Below are positions 52,632-61,891 of a stretch of 64,000 nt of DNA, piece after piece; positions within the stretch are counted from its first letter, which is position 1, and each line of letters opens with the position of its first letter. The notes below the pieces were generated by a model, which did not search any database, was not told where the DNA came from, and worked only from the letters and a program-made list of their open reading frames with translations. The position numbers and the translations under genes are program-made. The stretch is from Caballeronia sp. M1242 (GTDB lineage Bacteria; Pseudomonadota; Gammaproteobacteria; Burkholderiales; Burkholderiaceae), in assembly GCF_017220215.1 (NCBI RefSeq), contig NZ_CP071132.1, forward strand, positions 434,001 through 498,000, in the 5' to 3' direction.

Positions 52632-54641
52632 ATGTTCGGCAAATTAACGCTTGAGGCGATCCCGTACCACGAGCCGATCATCATGGGGGCGACCGTCCTC
52701 ATGGCGGTCATGGCGCTCGGTGCGGCCGCCCTTCTCACCAAGTTCGGAAAATGGGGCTGGCTCTGGCGCGAGTACCTGACTTCGACTGACCACAAGCGCA
52801 TCGGCATCATGTATCTGGTCGTCGCCGGCCTGATGCTCGTGCGCGGCTTCGTCGACGCCGTCATGATGCGCGCGCAGCAGGCTGTCGCGCTCGACTCGCC
52901 GGGCTTCCTGCCGCCGCATCACTACGACCAGATCTTCTCGGCGCACGGCACCATCATGATCTTCTTCATGGCGATGGCCCTGCTCGTGGCGTTCTTCAAT
53001 CTCGTGGTGCCGCTGCAGATCGGCGCGCGCGACGTCGCGTTCCCGTTCATCAACTCGCTGTCGTTCTGGATGACGGCGATGGCCGCGGTGCTGATCAACT
53101 TGTCGCTCTTCATCGGCGAGTTCTCGGCGACCGGCTGGCTCGCGTATCCGCCGCTGTCGGAAACGCAGTTTAGCCCGGGCGTCGGCGTCGACTACTACAT
53201 CTGGGCGCTGCAGTTGTCCGGTGTCGGCACGCTGCTCACCGGCGTGAACTTCTTCGTGACCATCGTGAAGATGCGCGCGCCCGGCATGACGTGGATGAAG
53301 CTGCCCGTGTTCACGTGGACAGCCTTCTGCTCGAACGTGCTCATCATGGCGACGTTCCCGATTCTGACCGTCGCGCTCGCGCTGCTCGGCCTCGACCGCT
53401 ATCTCGGCATGCACTTCTTCACGAACGATGCCGGCGGCAACCCGATGGTGTATCTGAACCTGATCTGGGCCTGGGGCCACCCCGAGGTCTACATTCTGGT
53501 TCTGCCGGCGTTCGGCATCTACTCGGAAGTCGTTTCCACGTTCTCGAAGAAGCCGCTTTTCGGCTACAAGACGATGGTCTGGGCGACGTGCTGCATCATG
53601 GTGCTGTCGTTCCTCGTGTGGCTGCACCACTTCTTCACCATGGGCTCGGGCGCGAACGTCAATGCCTTCTTCGGCATTATGACGATGATCATCTCGATCC
53701 CGACCGGCGTGAAGATCTTCAACTGGCTCTTCACGATGTATCGCGGCCGCGTCCAGTTGACGACGCCGGTTCTGTGGACCATCGGCTTCATCATCACGTT
53801 CACGCTCGGCGGCATGACGGGCGTGATGCTGGCGATCCCGGGCGCGGACTTCGTTTTGCATAACAGCCTGTTCCTGATCGCTCACTTCCACAACGCGATT
53901 ATCGGCGGCGTGGTGTTCGGCTATTTCGCGGGCGTGCAGTTCTGGTGGCCGAAGGTGTTCGGCTTCAAGCTCGATGAAAAGCTCGGCCGCAACGCGTTCG
54001 TCTGCTGGTTCGTCGGCTTCTTCGTCGCGTTCGTGCCGATCTACATTCTCGGCTTCATGGGCATGACGCGCCGCCTGAACCACTACGACAACCCCGCATG
54101 GCAGCCGTATCTCGTGGTCGCGGCGTGCGGCGTCGGCATCATCGCGCTGGGCGTGGCGTTCCAGGTCGCGCAGATCGTCGTGAGCGTGATTCGCCGCAAT
54201 CAGCCGGCTTATCGCGATGTCACGGGCGACCCGTGGGGCGGCCGCACGCTCGAATGGTCGATCAGCTCGCCGCCGCCGGTCTACAACTTCGCGCATGTGC
54301 CGGCTGTCCGTGAACTCGATGACTTCGCCCACGCAAAGGAAACGAACCGCGTCGAAACGCGTCCGTTCCGCGACATCCATATGCCGTCGAACACCAGCGC
54401 CGGTTTCTTCGTTGGCGTGTTCGCACTGGCATTCGGCTTCGCGGCGATCTGGCATATCTGGTGGCTGGCTATCGTCGGCCTGATCGGCGTCGCTGCGGTC
54501 GTGATCGGCTACAGCTTTGCCGAGAACGCCGGCTACATCATCCCCGCCGCCACGGTGAAGGCGACTGAAGAGCGGAACCGTCCGCCGAAGTCGCCCGCCA
54601 AGACCAGCGCGGGGCGCGAATTGGAACTGGAGGTGCTGTAA
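52632..54641 (+). CDS. cyoB: Cytochrome o ubiquinol oxidase subunit I
   Basis: This is a protein of 669 residues with 15 TM helices. It is the catalytic heme-copper subunit that reduces O2 and pumps protons. FSAHGTIMIFFMAM holds the low-spin heme ligand. WAWGHPEVYILVLPAFG holds the CuB His and the cross-linked Tyr. WLHHFFTMG has two CuB His. LFLIAHFHNAIIGG has the heme o3 and low-spin ligands. The order is as in other CyoB proteins. It abuts cyoC. Confidence 0.97.
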   Translation: MFGKLTLEAIPYHEPIIMGATVLMAVMALGAAALLTKFGKWGWLWREYLTSTDHKRIGIMYLVVAGLMLVRGFVDAVMMRAQQAVALDSPGFLPPHHYDQIFSAHGTIMIFFMAMALLVAFFNLVVPLQIGARDVAFPFINSLSFWMTAMAAVLINLSLFIGEFSATGWLAYPPLSETQFSPGVGVDYYIWALQLSGVGTLLTGVNFFVTIVKMRAPGMTWMKLPVFTWTAFCSNVLIMATFPILTVALALLGLDRYLGMHFFTNDAGGNPMVYLNLIWAWGHPEVYILVLPAFGIYSEVVSTFSKKPLFGYKTMVWATCCIMVLSFLVWLHHFFTMGSGANVNAFFGIMTMIISIPTGVKIFNWLFTMYRGRVQLTTPVLWTIGFIITFTLGGMTGVMLAIPGADFVLHNSLFLIAHFHNAIIGGVVFGYFAGVQFWWPKVFGFKLDEKLGRNAFVCWFVGFFVAFVPIYILGFMGMTRRLNHYDNPAWQPYLVVAACGVGIIALGVAFQVAQIVVSVIRRNQPAYRDVTGDPWGGRTLEWSISSPPPVYNFAHVPAVRELDDFAHAKETNRVETRPFRDIHMPSNTSAGFFVGVFALAFGFAAIWHIWWLAIVGLIGVAAVVIGYSFAENAGYIIPAATVKATEERNRPPKSPAKTSAGRELELEVL

Positions 54642-55247
54642 ATGTCGCAATCGACGCTTTCCGCGCATGACGCGCACGAGCACGAACACCAGCCGTCTCA
54701 CTCGGTGTTCGGCTTCTGGTCCTACCTCATGACCGACTGCGTGCTGTTCGCATCCCTCTTCGCGACCTTCGCGATGATGGCGAACCAGTTCGCGGGCGGC
54801 CCCACGGCCAAGGATCTCTTCAACCTGCGCGATGTCGCGATCGAAACCGGCCTGCTGCTTACGAGCAGCCTGACGTTCGGCTTCGCGATGATCTCGGCGC
54901 ATCGCAAGCAGACGGGCGGCGTGCTCGCCTGGCTCTTCGTCACGTTCGTGCTGGGCGCGGGCTTTCTGTGGCTCGAACTGCACGAGTTCGCCCATCTGAT
55001 CGCTGAAGGCGCGGGCCCGCAGCGCAGCGCGTTCTGGTCGTCGTTCTTCACGCTCGTCGGCACGCACGGTCTGCACGTCACGCTCGGCCTCGTGTGGCTC
55101 GTCGTGCTGGCGCTGCAAATCATGCAGAAGCCGGAGCTGAACGAACGCCAGATCCGCCGGCTCGCCTGCCTCAGCCTTTTCTGGCACTTCCTCGACATCG
55201 TCTGGATTTGCGTGTTCTCCTTCGTCTACCTTGCGAGCGTCGTCTAA
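54642..55247 (+). CDS. cyoC: Cytochrome o ubiquinol oxidase subunit III
   Basis: This is a protein of 201 residues with five TM helices. The N-terminus is His-rich (HDAHEHEHQPSHS). FGFWSYLMTDCVLFASLFATFAM is typical of COX3-like CyoC, and FWHFLDIVWICVFSFVYL forms the last helix. The start codon follows the cyoB stop directly, and its stop TAA shares a base with the ATG of cyoD (TAATG). Confidence 0.95.
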   Translation: MSQSTLSAHDAHEHEHQPSHSVFGFWSYLMTDCVLFASLFATFAMMANQFAGGPTAKDLFNLRDVAIETGLLLTSSLTFGFAMISAHRKQTGGVLAWLFVTFVLGAGFLWLELHEFAHLIAEGAGPQRSAFWSSFFTLVGTHGLHVTLGLVWLVVLALQIMQKPELNERQIRRLACLSLFWHFLDIVWICVFSFVYLASVV

Positions 55248-55579
55248 TGGCTCATACGCATATAACGCATAGCGATATTCCGCACGTCACCGTGGGCGGA
55301 TATCTCGTCGGCTTCGTGCTGGCCGTCGTTCTCACGGTGGTTTCGTTCTGGCTCGTCACGGCGGGCAAAGTGTCGGGCGAACAAGGCATCGTGTGGCTGG
55401 CGGTGCTGGCCGCCGTTCAGATGGTGGTCCATGTGGTGTTCTTCCTGCACGTGAACACGTCGAAGGGACAACGCTGGCACGCCCTGTCGTTTGCCTACAC
55501 GATCCTGATGTCGCTTGTGATCGTCGTCGGTACGGTATGGGTCATGCATAACGTCCACATGCTGATGATGGCGCGCTAA
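55247..55579 (+). CDS. cyoD: Cytochrome o ubiquinol oxidase subunit IV
   Basis: This is a protein of 110 residues with three TM helices. GGYLVGFVLAVVLTVVSFWLV and VVHVVFFLHVNTSKGQRWH are typical of CyoD. It overlaps cyoC by one base (TAATG), so translation is coupled. No cyoE (heme o synthase) follows; a terminator does. CyoE must be encoded elsewhere. Confidence 0.93.
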   Translation: MAHTHITHSDIPHVTVGGYLVGFVLAVVLTVVSFWLVTAGKVSGEQGIVWLAVLAAVQMVVHVVFFLHVNTSKGQRWHALSFAYTILMSLVIVVGTVWVMHNVHMLMMAR

Positions 55580-55602
55580 CGCCGCAGGCATCGGTGAAAG
55601 AG

Positions 55603-55633
55603 GCGGGTCCGGTTTCCGGGCCCGCTTTTTTTT
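55603..55633 (+). terminator. Intrinsic terminator of the cyo operon
   Basis: GCGGGTCCGG pairs with CCGGGCCCGC (one G-U pair) over a TTT loop and is followed by eight T residues. It lies 23 bp after the cyoD stop and closes the operon. Confidence 0.9.
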
Positions 55634-55695
55634 CGTCCGTCGATTTCTGCGGTCGCTGACAAATCTTGACAATTCCTGCAAGCGGCGCGACCATC

Positions 55696-55732
55696 TGTCC
55701 ATAATTTGATTTCACGATCCACATTATGGACA
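55696..55732. promoter_or_regulatory. Probable IclR operator at the start of the cupin operon
   Basis: TGTCCATAAT and ATTATGGACA are perfect 10-bp inverted arms with a 17-bp spacer. The left arm contains CATAAT (55700-55705), a good -10 hexamer, and TTGACA is at 55666. The right arm ends 11 bp before the ATG at 55744. The IclR gene encoded three genes downstream is the natural candidate regulator. Confidence 0.65.
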
Positions 55733-55743
55733 CAGGAGACGCG

Positions 55744-56271
55744 ATGCCCGCGCCAAAACCGTCGGCGGACGCAATGACGCCGTACCAATTCCCCAATCCC
55801 AAGGAAGCGCAGAAAGAAATCGTGATCGGTCATGCGATACCGACCGACGAGCGCGAATGGGTTCCGCAAGCCGAGAACGTCTGGTTTCGCCCGCTCTGTC
55901 TCAACGTGTCCACCGGCTATTGGATGAACCTGCTGCGCGTGCGCAAGTCCGGCGTGCTCTCGCGGCATCGTCATCCGCAGGCTGTTCACGGCATGGTGCT
56001 CAAAGGCCGCTGGCGGTATCTGGAGCACGACTGGATCGCGACCGAAGGCAGCTATGTCTTCGAGCCGCCCGGCGAAACGCATACGCTCTACGTGCCGGAA
56101 GACGTCGAAGAGATGATCACCTACTTTCAGGTGAACGGCGTGATGTTCTATTGCGATCCGTACGGCAACTACACCGGTTATGAGGACGTGTTCACCAAGG
56201 TCGACATGTGCCGCAAGCACTATGAAGCCGTCGGGCTGGGCGCGGATTTCGTCGATCAGTTCATTCGCTAG
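55744..56271 (+). CDS. Cupin dioxygenase, 2,4'-dihydroxyacetophenone dioxygenase-like
   Basis: This is a protein of 175 residues. A single cupin has the metal-binding pattern HRHPQAVHGMVLKGRW (His residues in motif 1) and EPPGETHTLYVP (motif 2). The family cleaves a C-C bond next to a carbonyl in hydroxylated aromatic ketones; the substrate here is unknown. AGGAG sits seven bases before the ATG at 55744, which was chosen over an earlier ATG at 55726. It heads an operon with MFS, SDR and IclR genes. Confidence 0.82.
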   Translation: MPAPKPSADAMTPYQFPNPKEAQKEIVIGHAIPTDEREWVPQAENVWFRPLCLNVSTGYWMNLLRVRKSGVLSRHRHPQAVHGMVLKGRWRYLEHDWIATEGSYVFEPPGETHTLYVPEDVEEMITYFQVNGVMFYCDPYGNYTGYEDVFTKVDMCRKHYEAVGLGADFVDQFIR

Positions 56272-56350
56272 TTCATCCGCTAGTTCGTCCATCGATAGCC
56301 AAACCATCATAAGCAGCCGAAGCGTCAACGAAACGCATCGGGGAGACACC

Positions 56351-57652
56351 ATGCAGAGCAAATCGCCACGCATCAAGCGCATTCAATGGATCGCGCTCAC
56401 GTTCCTCACGCTCGCGGGGATCGTGAATTATCTGGACCGCAGCACGCTGTCCATCGCCAATCATTCGGTCACGCAGGAGCTGGGGCTCTCCGCATCGCAG
56501 ATGGGCCTGCTGCTCTCCGCGTTCTCATTCGCGTATGCGTTCTCGCAATTGCCCATCGGCGTGATGCTCGACCGCTTCGGCGCGCGCATCATGCTCGGTC
56601 TCGGCATGTTCGTCTGGTCCGTCGCGCAGTTGTTCGGCGGCCTCGTCACCAACCTGCATCAGTTCCTCGCGGCGCGCATCGCGCTCGGCATCGGCGAGGC
56701 GCCGCAGTTTCCGGCCGGCGCGAAGGTCGTCTCCGAGTGGTTCGCGCAACACGAACGCGGCAAGCCGACCGGCATCTTCGTCACGTCCTCGACCATTGGC
56801 CCCGCGCTCGCGCCGCCGATTCTGACCGTGCTGCTGCTCAGCTTCGGCTGGCGCAACATGTTCGTCATCATGGGCGTGCTGGGCATTGCGGTGGCGATCG
56901 GCTGGTACATCGTGTATCGCAACCGGCGAGACATTGCGCTCGCGCCGCAGGAAATCGCGCACTTGACCGAAGGCGAGCCCGCGCAGCGCGCGGAACGCAG
57001 CATGAGCTTCGCGGAATGGCGCGGCCTCTTCAGCAAAGCGACCACGTGGGGCATGATTTTCGGCTTCATGGGCGTGATCTACATGGTGTGGCTGTATCTG
57101 ACATGGCTGCCCGCGTATCTCGAACACGAGCGGCACCTGACCATCGCGAAGACCGGCTGGATCGTGTCGATTCCGTATCTGGCGGGCACGCTCGGCATGC
57201 TGTCGTCGGGCTTTATCGCCGATGGACTGATGGCGCGCGGCGTCGCACCGATCCGCAGCCGCAAGTGGCCGATCTGCACCGGTCTCATCGGCGCGGCGCT
57301 GTTCACGGTTCCGGCCGCGTTCACGCCGAACCTCGCGCTCGCGATCACGTATCTCTCGGCGGCGATGTTCTTCGTCAACATGGCGAGCGGCGCGGCGTGG
57401 GCACTCGTCTCGGTGGCGGCACCCCGTCACATGGTGGCGTCGCTCGGCAGCATTCAGAACTTCGGCGGCTATTTCGGCGGCTCGTTTGCGCCGTTCATCA
57501 CGGGCCTCGTCGTCGACAAGACGCATTCGTTCGTCAACGCGTTCCTGATCAGCGCGGGCGTGGCGTTCGCGGCGGCGCTCGTTTATATGTTCGTCGTCCG
57601 CGTGCCGATTCAGGATTCCGAGCAGCCGGCGTCTGCCGTGCCCGCCGTTTGA
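56351..57652 (+). CDS. MFS transporter, ACS-type (sugar-acid or aromatic-acid symporter)
   Basis: This is a protein of 433 residues with 12 TM helices. VNYLDRSTLSIANHSV in helix 1, then LLLSAFSFAYAFSQLPIGVMLDRFGAR (motif A) are those of the anion:cation symporters that take up glucarate, galactonate or aromatic acids. LGIGEAPQFPAGAKVVSEWF belongs to the same group. GGGAGA is upstream of the ATG. It imports the compound handled by the cupin dioxygenase and SDR. Confidence 0.9.
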   Translation: MQSKSPRIKRIQWIALTFLTLAGIVNYLDRSTLSIANHSVTQELGLSASQMGLLLSAFSFAYAFSQLPIGVMLDRFGARIMLGLGMFVWSVAQLFGGLVTNLHQFLAARIALGIGEAPQFPAGAKVVSEWFAQHERGKPTGIFVTSSTIGPALAPPILTVLLLSFGWRNMFVIMGVLGIAVAIGWYIVYRNRRDIALAPQEIAHLTEGEPAQRAERSMSFAEWRGLFSKATTWGMIFGFMGVIYMVWLYLTWLPAYLEHERHLTIAKTGWIVSIPYLAGTLGMLSSGFIADGLMARGVAPIRSRKWPICTGLIGAALFTVPAAFTPNLALAITYLSAAMFFVNMASGAAWALVSVAAPRHMVASLGSIQNFGGYFGGSFAPFITGLVVDKTHSFVNAFLISAGVAFAAALVYMFVVRVPIQDSEQPASAVPAV

Positions 57653-57663
57653 GGCTGACCGAT

Positions 57664-58392
57664 ATGACCTTCCAGACTGATCTCTTCAAAGGCAAGGCCG
57701 TCGTCGTAACGGGCGGCACGCAGGGCATCGGCGCAGGCATCGCGCAGCAGTTCGCCGCGCTCGGCGCGCGCGTGATCGCGGCGGGCATAGCGCCGACGGA
57801 TGCGCAGCGCGACGCGCTCGGCGGCGGCATCGAGGTCGCCGCGCTCGATGTCGCTGATGCCGCCAGCACCGCCGATCTCATGAACCGCCTCGACGCGCTC
57901 GACGTGCTGGTGAACTGCGCGGGCATGATCAAGCGCGGCGACGAGCACGACATCGAGACGTTCGAGCGCGTGATCGCCGTCAACCTGAACGGCACCATGC
58001 GCATGTGCGCCGCCGCGCGGCCGTTGCTCGCGAAAAGCGGCGGGAGCATCGTCAACACGGCGTCGATGCTCACGTTCTTCGGCGGCGGCCTCGTTCCGGC
58101 ATACAGCGCGAGCAAGGGCGGCGTCGCGCAATTGACGAAGTCGCTCGCCATCGCGTACGCGGCAGACGGCATTCGCGTGAACGCGGTCGCGCCCGGCTGG
58201 ATCGCCACGCCGCTCACGCAGGCGCTTCAGGACGACGGCGGCCGCTCGCAAGCCATTCTCGACCGCACGCCGATGAAACGCTGGGGCTTGCCGGAGGACG
58301 TGGCGCGCGTCGTCGCGTTTCTGGCGTCGCCGGCGGCGGCGTTCATGACCGGCGCGATCGTGCCGGTGGACGGCGGCTATCTCGTGGCGTAA
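57664..58392 (+). CDS. Short-chain dehydrogenase/reductase (SDR)
   Basis: This is a protein of 242 residues. The Rossmann motif VVVTGGTQGIGAGIA, the NCAGM segment, the catalytic Ser (NTASM), and YSASK (Tyr and Lys) are all present. The C-terminus ends VPVDGGYLVA, typical of the FabG-like classical type. It likely oxidises or reduces a hydroxyl or keto group of the operon substrate. It lies 11 bp after the MFS stop. Confidence 0.92.
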   Translation: MTFQTDLFKGKAVVVTGGTQGIGAGIAQQFAALGARVIAAGIAPTDAQRDALGGGIEVAALDVADAASTADLMNRLDALDVLVNCAGMIKRGDEHDIETFERVIAVNLNGTMRMCAAARPLLAKSGGSIVNTASMLTFFGGGLVPAYSASKGGVAQLTKSLAIAYAADGIRVNAVAPGWIATPLTQALQDDGGRSQAILDRTPMKRWGLPEDVARVVAFLASPAAAFMTGAIVPVDGGYLVA

Positions 58393-58437
58393 GCGAGCGT
58401 CGATATAATCGCCGCGCCGCCGCTTCCCTATCCGATC

Positions 58438-59235
58438 ATGGCCGCTGATCCCGTCTCTCTCGACGCCGCAAAGGCAACCGGCACCGCCGCGTTCTCCAAG
58501 TTCATGGCGGTGCTGCAACTGATCGCCGACGCGGCCGAGCCGCCGACCATCGCGCGTCTGACGACGCAAAGCGGCTATCCGCGCCCGACGGTGTACCGCA
58601 TCGTCGGCGCGTTGATGGCCGAAGGGCTCGTCGTCGAAAGCGCGCGCGGCGGCTGTTATACGCTCGGCCCGCGCCTGATGTCGCTCGCGAGCCGAAGCTG
58701 GGAGCGGTCCGACTTGCGCATCGCCGCCGCCGACGCGTTGCAGGCGCTGCGCGATGCCACGCAGGAAACCGTGCATCTGGCGGTGAGAAGCGGCGCGGAA
58801 ATGGTGTACGTCGAGAAGCTGGAAAGCCCGCACGCGGTGCGCATGGCGTCGCGCATCGGCACGCGGGTCACGTTGTATTCGAGCTCGGTCGGCAAGGCGT
58901 ATCTGTCGACGCTTTCGCCCGCCGAACGCGACGCGCTCCTGCAAGGCATCCCGTTCCAGCGATTCACGCCGAACACCATCGTCGACCGAAGCGCGCTCGA
59001 TGCCGAACTGGACGCATGCCACACGCGCGGCTACGCCGAAGACCGCGAGGAGAACGAAGCGCAAATCTTCTGCTACGGCAGCGCGATCGTCGGCGCGAAC
59101 GGCGCCCCGCTCGGCTGCGTCAGCGTGAGCATTCCGCTCTTCCGAAAAAGCGAAACGCCGATGGAAACCTACGTCGCGCCGCTGAAAGCTGCGTGCCGCG
59201 CGATCGCCGAGCGCATGAGTCCCGCCACGCGCTAA
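58438..59235 (+). CDS. IclR family transcriptional regulator
   Basis: This is a protein of 265 residues. The N-terminal winged helix (about 20-80) reads VLQLIADAAEPPTIARLTTQSGYPRPTVYRIVGALMAEGLV. The IclR effector domain follows (ETVHLAVRSGAEMVYVEKLES, GSAIVGANGAPLGCVSVSIP). It lies 45 bp after the SDR gene with TATAAT at 58404 upstream. It probably controls the operon through the inverted repeat at 55696-55732. Confidence 0.9.
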   Translation: MAADPVSLDAAKATGTAAFSKFMAVLQLIADAAEPPTIARLTTQSGYPRPTVYRIVGALMAEGLVVESARGGCYTLGPRLMSLASRSWERSDLRIAAADALQALRDATQETVHLAVRSGAEMVYVEKLESPHAVRMASRIGTRVTLYSSSVGKAYLSTLSPAERDALLQGIPFQRFTPNTIVDRSALDAELDACHTRGYAEDREENEAQIFCYGSAIVGANGAPLGCVSVSIPLFRKSETPMETYVAPLKAACRAIAERMSPATR

Positions 59236-59239
59236 AGCG

Positions 59240-60589
59240 TCAGAACGCGTTGCCTTGCGACGCGCCCGCGCGCTTGGCAATCAAAGTCGGCAGGCGCGGC
59301 AGCAATTGCGGCCAGTGCGTCGCTTCCTGCGCCAGATGCGCGAGCAGACCGTGGCAGCCGAACTGGTCCGCCGCGAGCCGCGCGATCACGCGCCGCGCGA
59401 TCTTCCACACATCGACATCCGGCGCGACGGTATGCGCCATGCGCTCGATCGTCTCCATCGAACGCGACAGCAGCACCGCCCGCGACGCAATGCGCCCGTG
59501 CGCGGCGCTGAACATGTGCTCGGCGGGCGCCTTGCCGATTGCATCGAACAAATGCGAGACGTGCGCGCCCTGCCGCGCATCCGTCGACGAAAACCGCTCC
59601 GCTTCTCGGCGATACGTCGATTCGACGCGCACTTCGTGATGCGCCGCGTGTTCGTCTGGCCGCCCGTGTTCGAGATGCGTGCGCGCCGCCGCCTTGTGGT
59701 CGCCTTCGAGCAGCGAGTTCGATACCCCGACGATGAAATCGCGCTCATGCGCAGCGAAGAACGAAATGGCGTTGTCGGCTTCGAGCACGATCTTGCCGCG
59801 CGTGCCGGGATCGATGCTGACGCGCGCGCCCGCCGCGTCCAGCCCCGCGTGATACACGCCCTGCCCGAGCGCCATTTCGAAGAACGCCTCGATCAGCGTC
59901 GCGATGAGATCCGCCTGTTTGAGCCCGTGCGATGCGAGCGCGTGGCCGTCCGACAGCGGCACGGTGTCGATCGCGCGCGTCGTCAGCACAGCGTCGTTGC
60001 AAAAGTCCCAGAGCACTTCGGGCACGGCGAGCCGATCGTCGTCGCGCAGGCGGTAGCGCAGATAGCTCTGATCGGCGGCGCGCTGGCGCAGGTCGATCAT
60101 CGAATGCACGCTCTCGCGCACGCGGCTCAACCACTGCACCGCCTGCAACTCGCGGGCCGTCGCCGAACGCCGCTCGGCGAAGCGCGCGGCGGCGAGCGCC
60201 AGATGGAGGTCATCGGCGAGTTCCTGGCGTGCGTCCGCGCGAAGCAGCGTGATGCGGACCGGCACGCCTTCGATGCGTGCCGCATGCGTCTGCTCCGCGA
60301 TGCCCGAGCGCAGCGGCGCCGCGCTGATCTCGGTGATTTCGGCGCGCGGCGCGGCTGCGAGCGCGAGGGCGCACGCGCTGCGAAAGCTGGCGGCATCGTA
60401 GGGCGTGAACAGACCTTCCATCTCCGACAGCGCCACGCGCACCGCCGCTTCCGCGAGCGCGGGATGCCGCGTGAGCGCGTCGGACGCCAGCGAGAACACG
60501 CGCGGCAACTGGCTCAACGCCGGCACGCCGCCCGCGAGCGGCGCGGCGCGCGCGCCATGCACGGCGAAGAAGCGCGCGATGCGTTGCAT
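59240..60589 (-). CDS. UbiB/ABC1-like protein with degenerate kinase residues
   Basis: This is a protein of about 449 residues starting MQRIARFFAV (an upstream start cannot be excluded). The UbiB order can be followed: GIAEQTHAARIEGVPVRITLLRADAR stands where UbiB has IAQVHxAxL-VAVKV-RP, and YRLRDDDRLAVPEVLWDFCNDAVLTTRAIDTVPL matches its mid region. The key residues are lost: the VAVK Lys is Thr, HADMHPGN is HAGLDAAGARVSI, and the DFG Asp-Phe-Gly is replaced by LEADNAIS. It is therefore probably an inactive or repurposed pseudo-kinase. It is convergent with IclR, 4 bp apart. Confidence 0.65.
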   Translation of the reverse strand: MQRIARFFAVHGARAAPLAGGVPALSQLPRVFSLASDALTRHPALAEAAVRVALSEMEGLFTPYDAASFRSACALALAAAPRAEITEISAAPLRSGIAEQTHAARIEGVPVRITLLRADARQELADDLHLALAAARFAERRSATARELQAVQWLSRVRESVHSMIDLRQRAADQSYLRYRLRDDDRLAVPEVLWDFCNDAVLTTRAIDTVPLSDGHALASHGLKQADLIATLIEAFFEMALGQGVYHAGLDAAGARVSIDPGTRGKIVLEADNAISFFAAHERDFIVGVSNSLLEGDHKAAARTHLEHGRPDEHAAHHEVRVESTYRREAERFSSTDARQGAHVSHLFDAIGKAPAEHMFSAAHGRIASRAVLLSRSMETIERMAHTVAPDVDVWKIARRVIARLAADQFGCHGLLAHLAQEATHWPQLLPRLPTLIAKRAGASQGNAF

Positions 60590-60785
60590 CGACGCGCCGT
60601 CGCTATGTGAATGGCTTTCGCGGACGAACGCCCGGCCAAGACGCCAGAGCGTTGCGAGTCGTCGGACGGGCAAATGAAGTCCTTTTTGCTTGAGTGTGCC
60701 GTGGCATTCGGCTTGCTCGATTCGCAGCATCTTGCAGCACGATTCGAACCCGCGCGTTTCCTGCGCTCTGCCTCGAACCACCACC

Positions 60786-61760
60786 ATGCACATGAAAACG
60801 GAAGACGCTCCGGCGCGCGGGTCCGTCGACGAACAAAGCCCGAGCGCCCTGCGCGATGCGCTGCAAAGCGAGGACAGCGCCGTGCGAAGCTTCGTCGTCG
60901 TGCGGGACGGCCGCATCGAATTCGAACATTACCGCAGCGACGCCGCGCCCGATACGCTCGAAAACGTCAATTCGGTCACGAAGAGCGTCGTGGGGCTGGC
61001 CGTGGGCATCGCGCTGTCCGAGCGGCTGCTCGCGGACCTCGACACGCCGATCAGCGAGATCATCGAGAAGGCGCGCGATCCCGCGCTGGACGAGCGCGTC
61101 CGACGCATCACGCTGCGCCATCTGCTCACGATGACTTCGGGCTTCGAGTGCGAACCAGGCGCAGTGGACAAGTGTCTGCTCGGCGCGTGCGAGCGGCTCG
61201 CCGGCGAGGACGACCGGCTGAACTTCGTGCTCTCGCGTCCGATGGCCGACGCGCCCGGCACGCGTTTTCGCTATGACTCGCATGCGGTGCAGTTGCTGTC
61301 GCTCGCCGTCGAAGCGGTGACGGGCGCGACCGTCGAAGCGTATGTGCGCGACAAGCTCTTCGCGCCGCTCGGCATTGAAACGAGCGAATGGATCGCCGAT
61401 GAAGACGGCCATACGTTCGCGGGGCGCGGACTCATGCTGCGCGCGCGCGACATGACGAAGCTCGGCACGCTGATGCTGGATCGCGGCACATGGCAAGGCG
61501 CGCAACTCGTGGATGCGTCGTTCATCGACGACGCCATGTCGGTGCACAGCGAGGGCGGCCCGCCGATGCAGGACGCGCAGTACGGCTACCTGTGGTGGAT
61601 CGCGCCGCGCTATGCGTTCGCGGCGGGCTTCGGCGAGCAGTTCATCTTCGTTGCGCGCGAGGCGGGAATCGTCGCAGCCGCGACATGCGACAACACCGCC
61701 GCGAACAAAAACGTCCGCGCGCTCTTCGAGCAACACGTGCTCTGCCTCGATGCGCGCTGA
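60786..61760 (+). CDS. Beta-lactamase-like serine hydrolase (class C/PBP4-type fold)
   Basis: This is a protein of 324 residues. SVTK (SxxK with the nucleophile Ser) is followed by YDS (YxS) and a C-terminal GFGEQFI in place of the usual HxG/KTG. There is no signal peptide, so it acts in the cytoplasm, most likely on esters or peptides rather than antibiotics. The start is at ATG 60786 (MHMKTEDAP). It is divergent from the UbiB-like gene. Confidence 0.82.
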   Translation: MHMKTEDAPARGSVDEQSPSALRDALQSEDSAVRSFVVVRDGRIEFEHYRSDAAPDTLENVNSVTKSVVGLAVGIALSERLLADLDTPISEIIEKARDPALDERVRRITLRHLLTMTSGFECEPGAVDKCLLGACERLAGEDDRLNFVLSRPMADAPGTRFRYDSHAVQLLSLAVEAVTGATVEAYVRDKLFAPLGIETSEWIADEDGHTFAGRGLMLRARDMTKLGTLMLDRGTWQGAQLVDASFIDDAMSVHSEGGPPMQDAQYGYLWWIAPRYAFAAGFGEQFIFVAREAGIVAAATCDNTAANKNVRALFEQHVLCLDAR

Positions 61761-61891
61761 TCCTCGCCAGCGTTGTTTCGGATTGCTCGCGGCTTCGTTT
61801 CCGAACTGAGCGCAGATCGAAGCCTCGCGCGCAGGTAATCTCGCTTTGCGTCCGTTGCCACGGCGGACATTCGAGGCAAGCGAGGTATCGC

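Noticed and set aside
52644..55187. Open frame of 847 codons on the minus strand across cyoB and cyoC
   Set aside because: It is antisense to genes with clear family motifs. It is very rich in Arg, Glu, Asp and His, typical of mirrored GC-rich codons, and has no recognisable domain.
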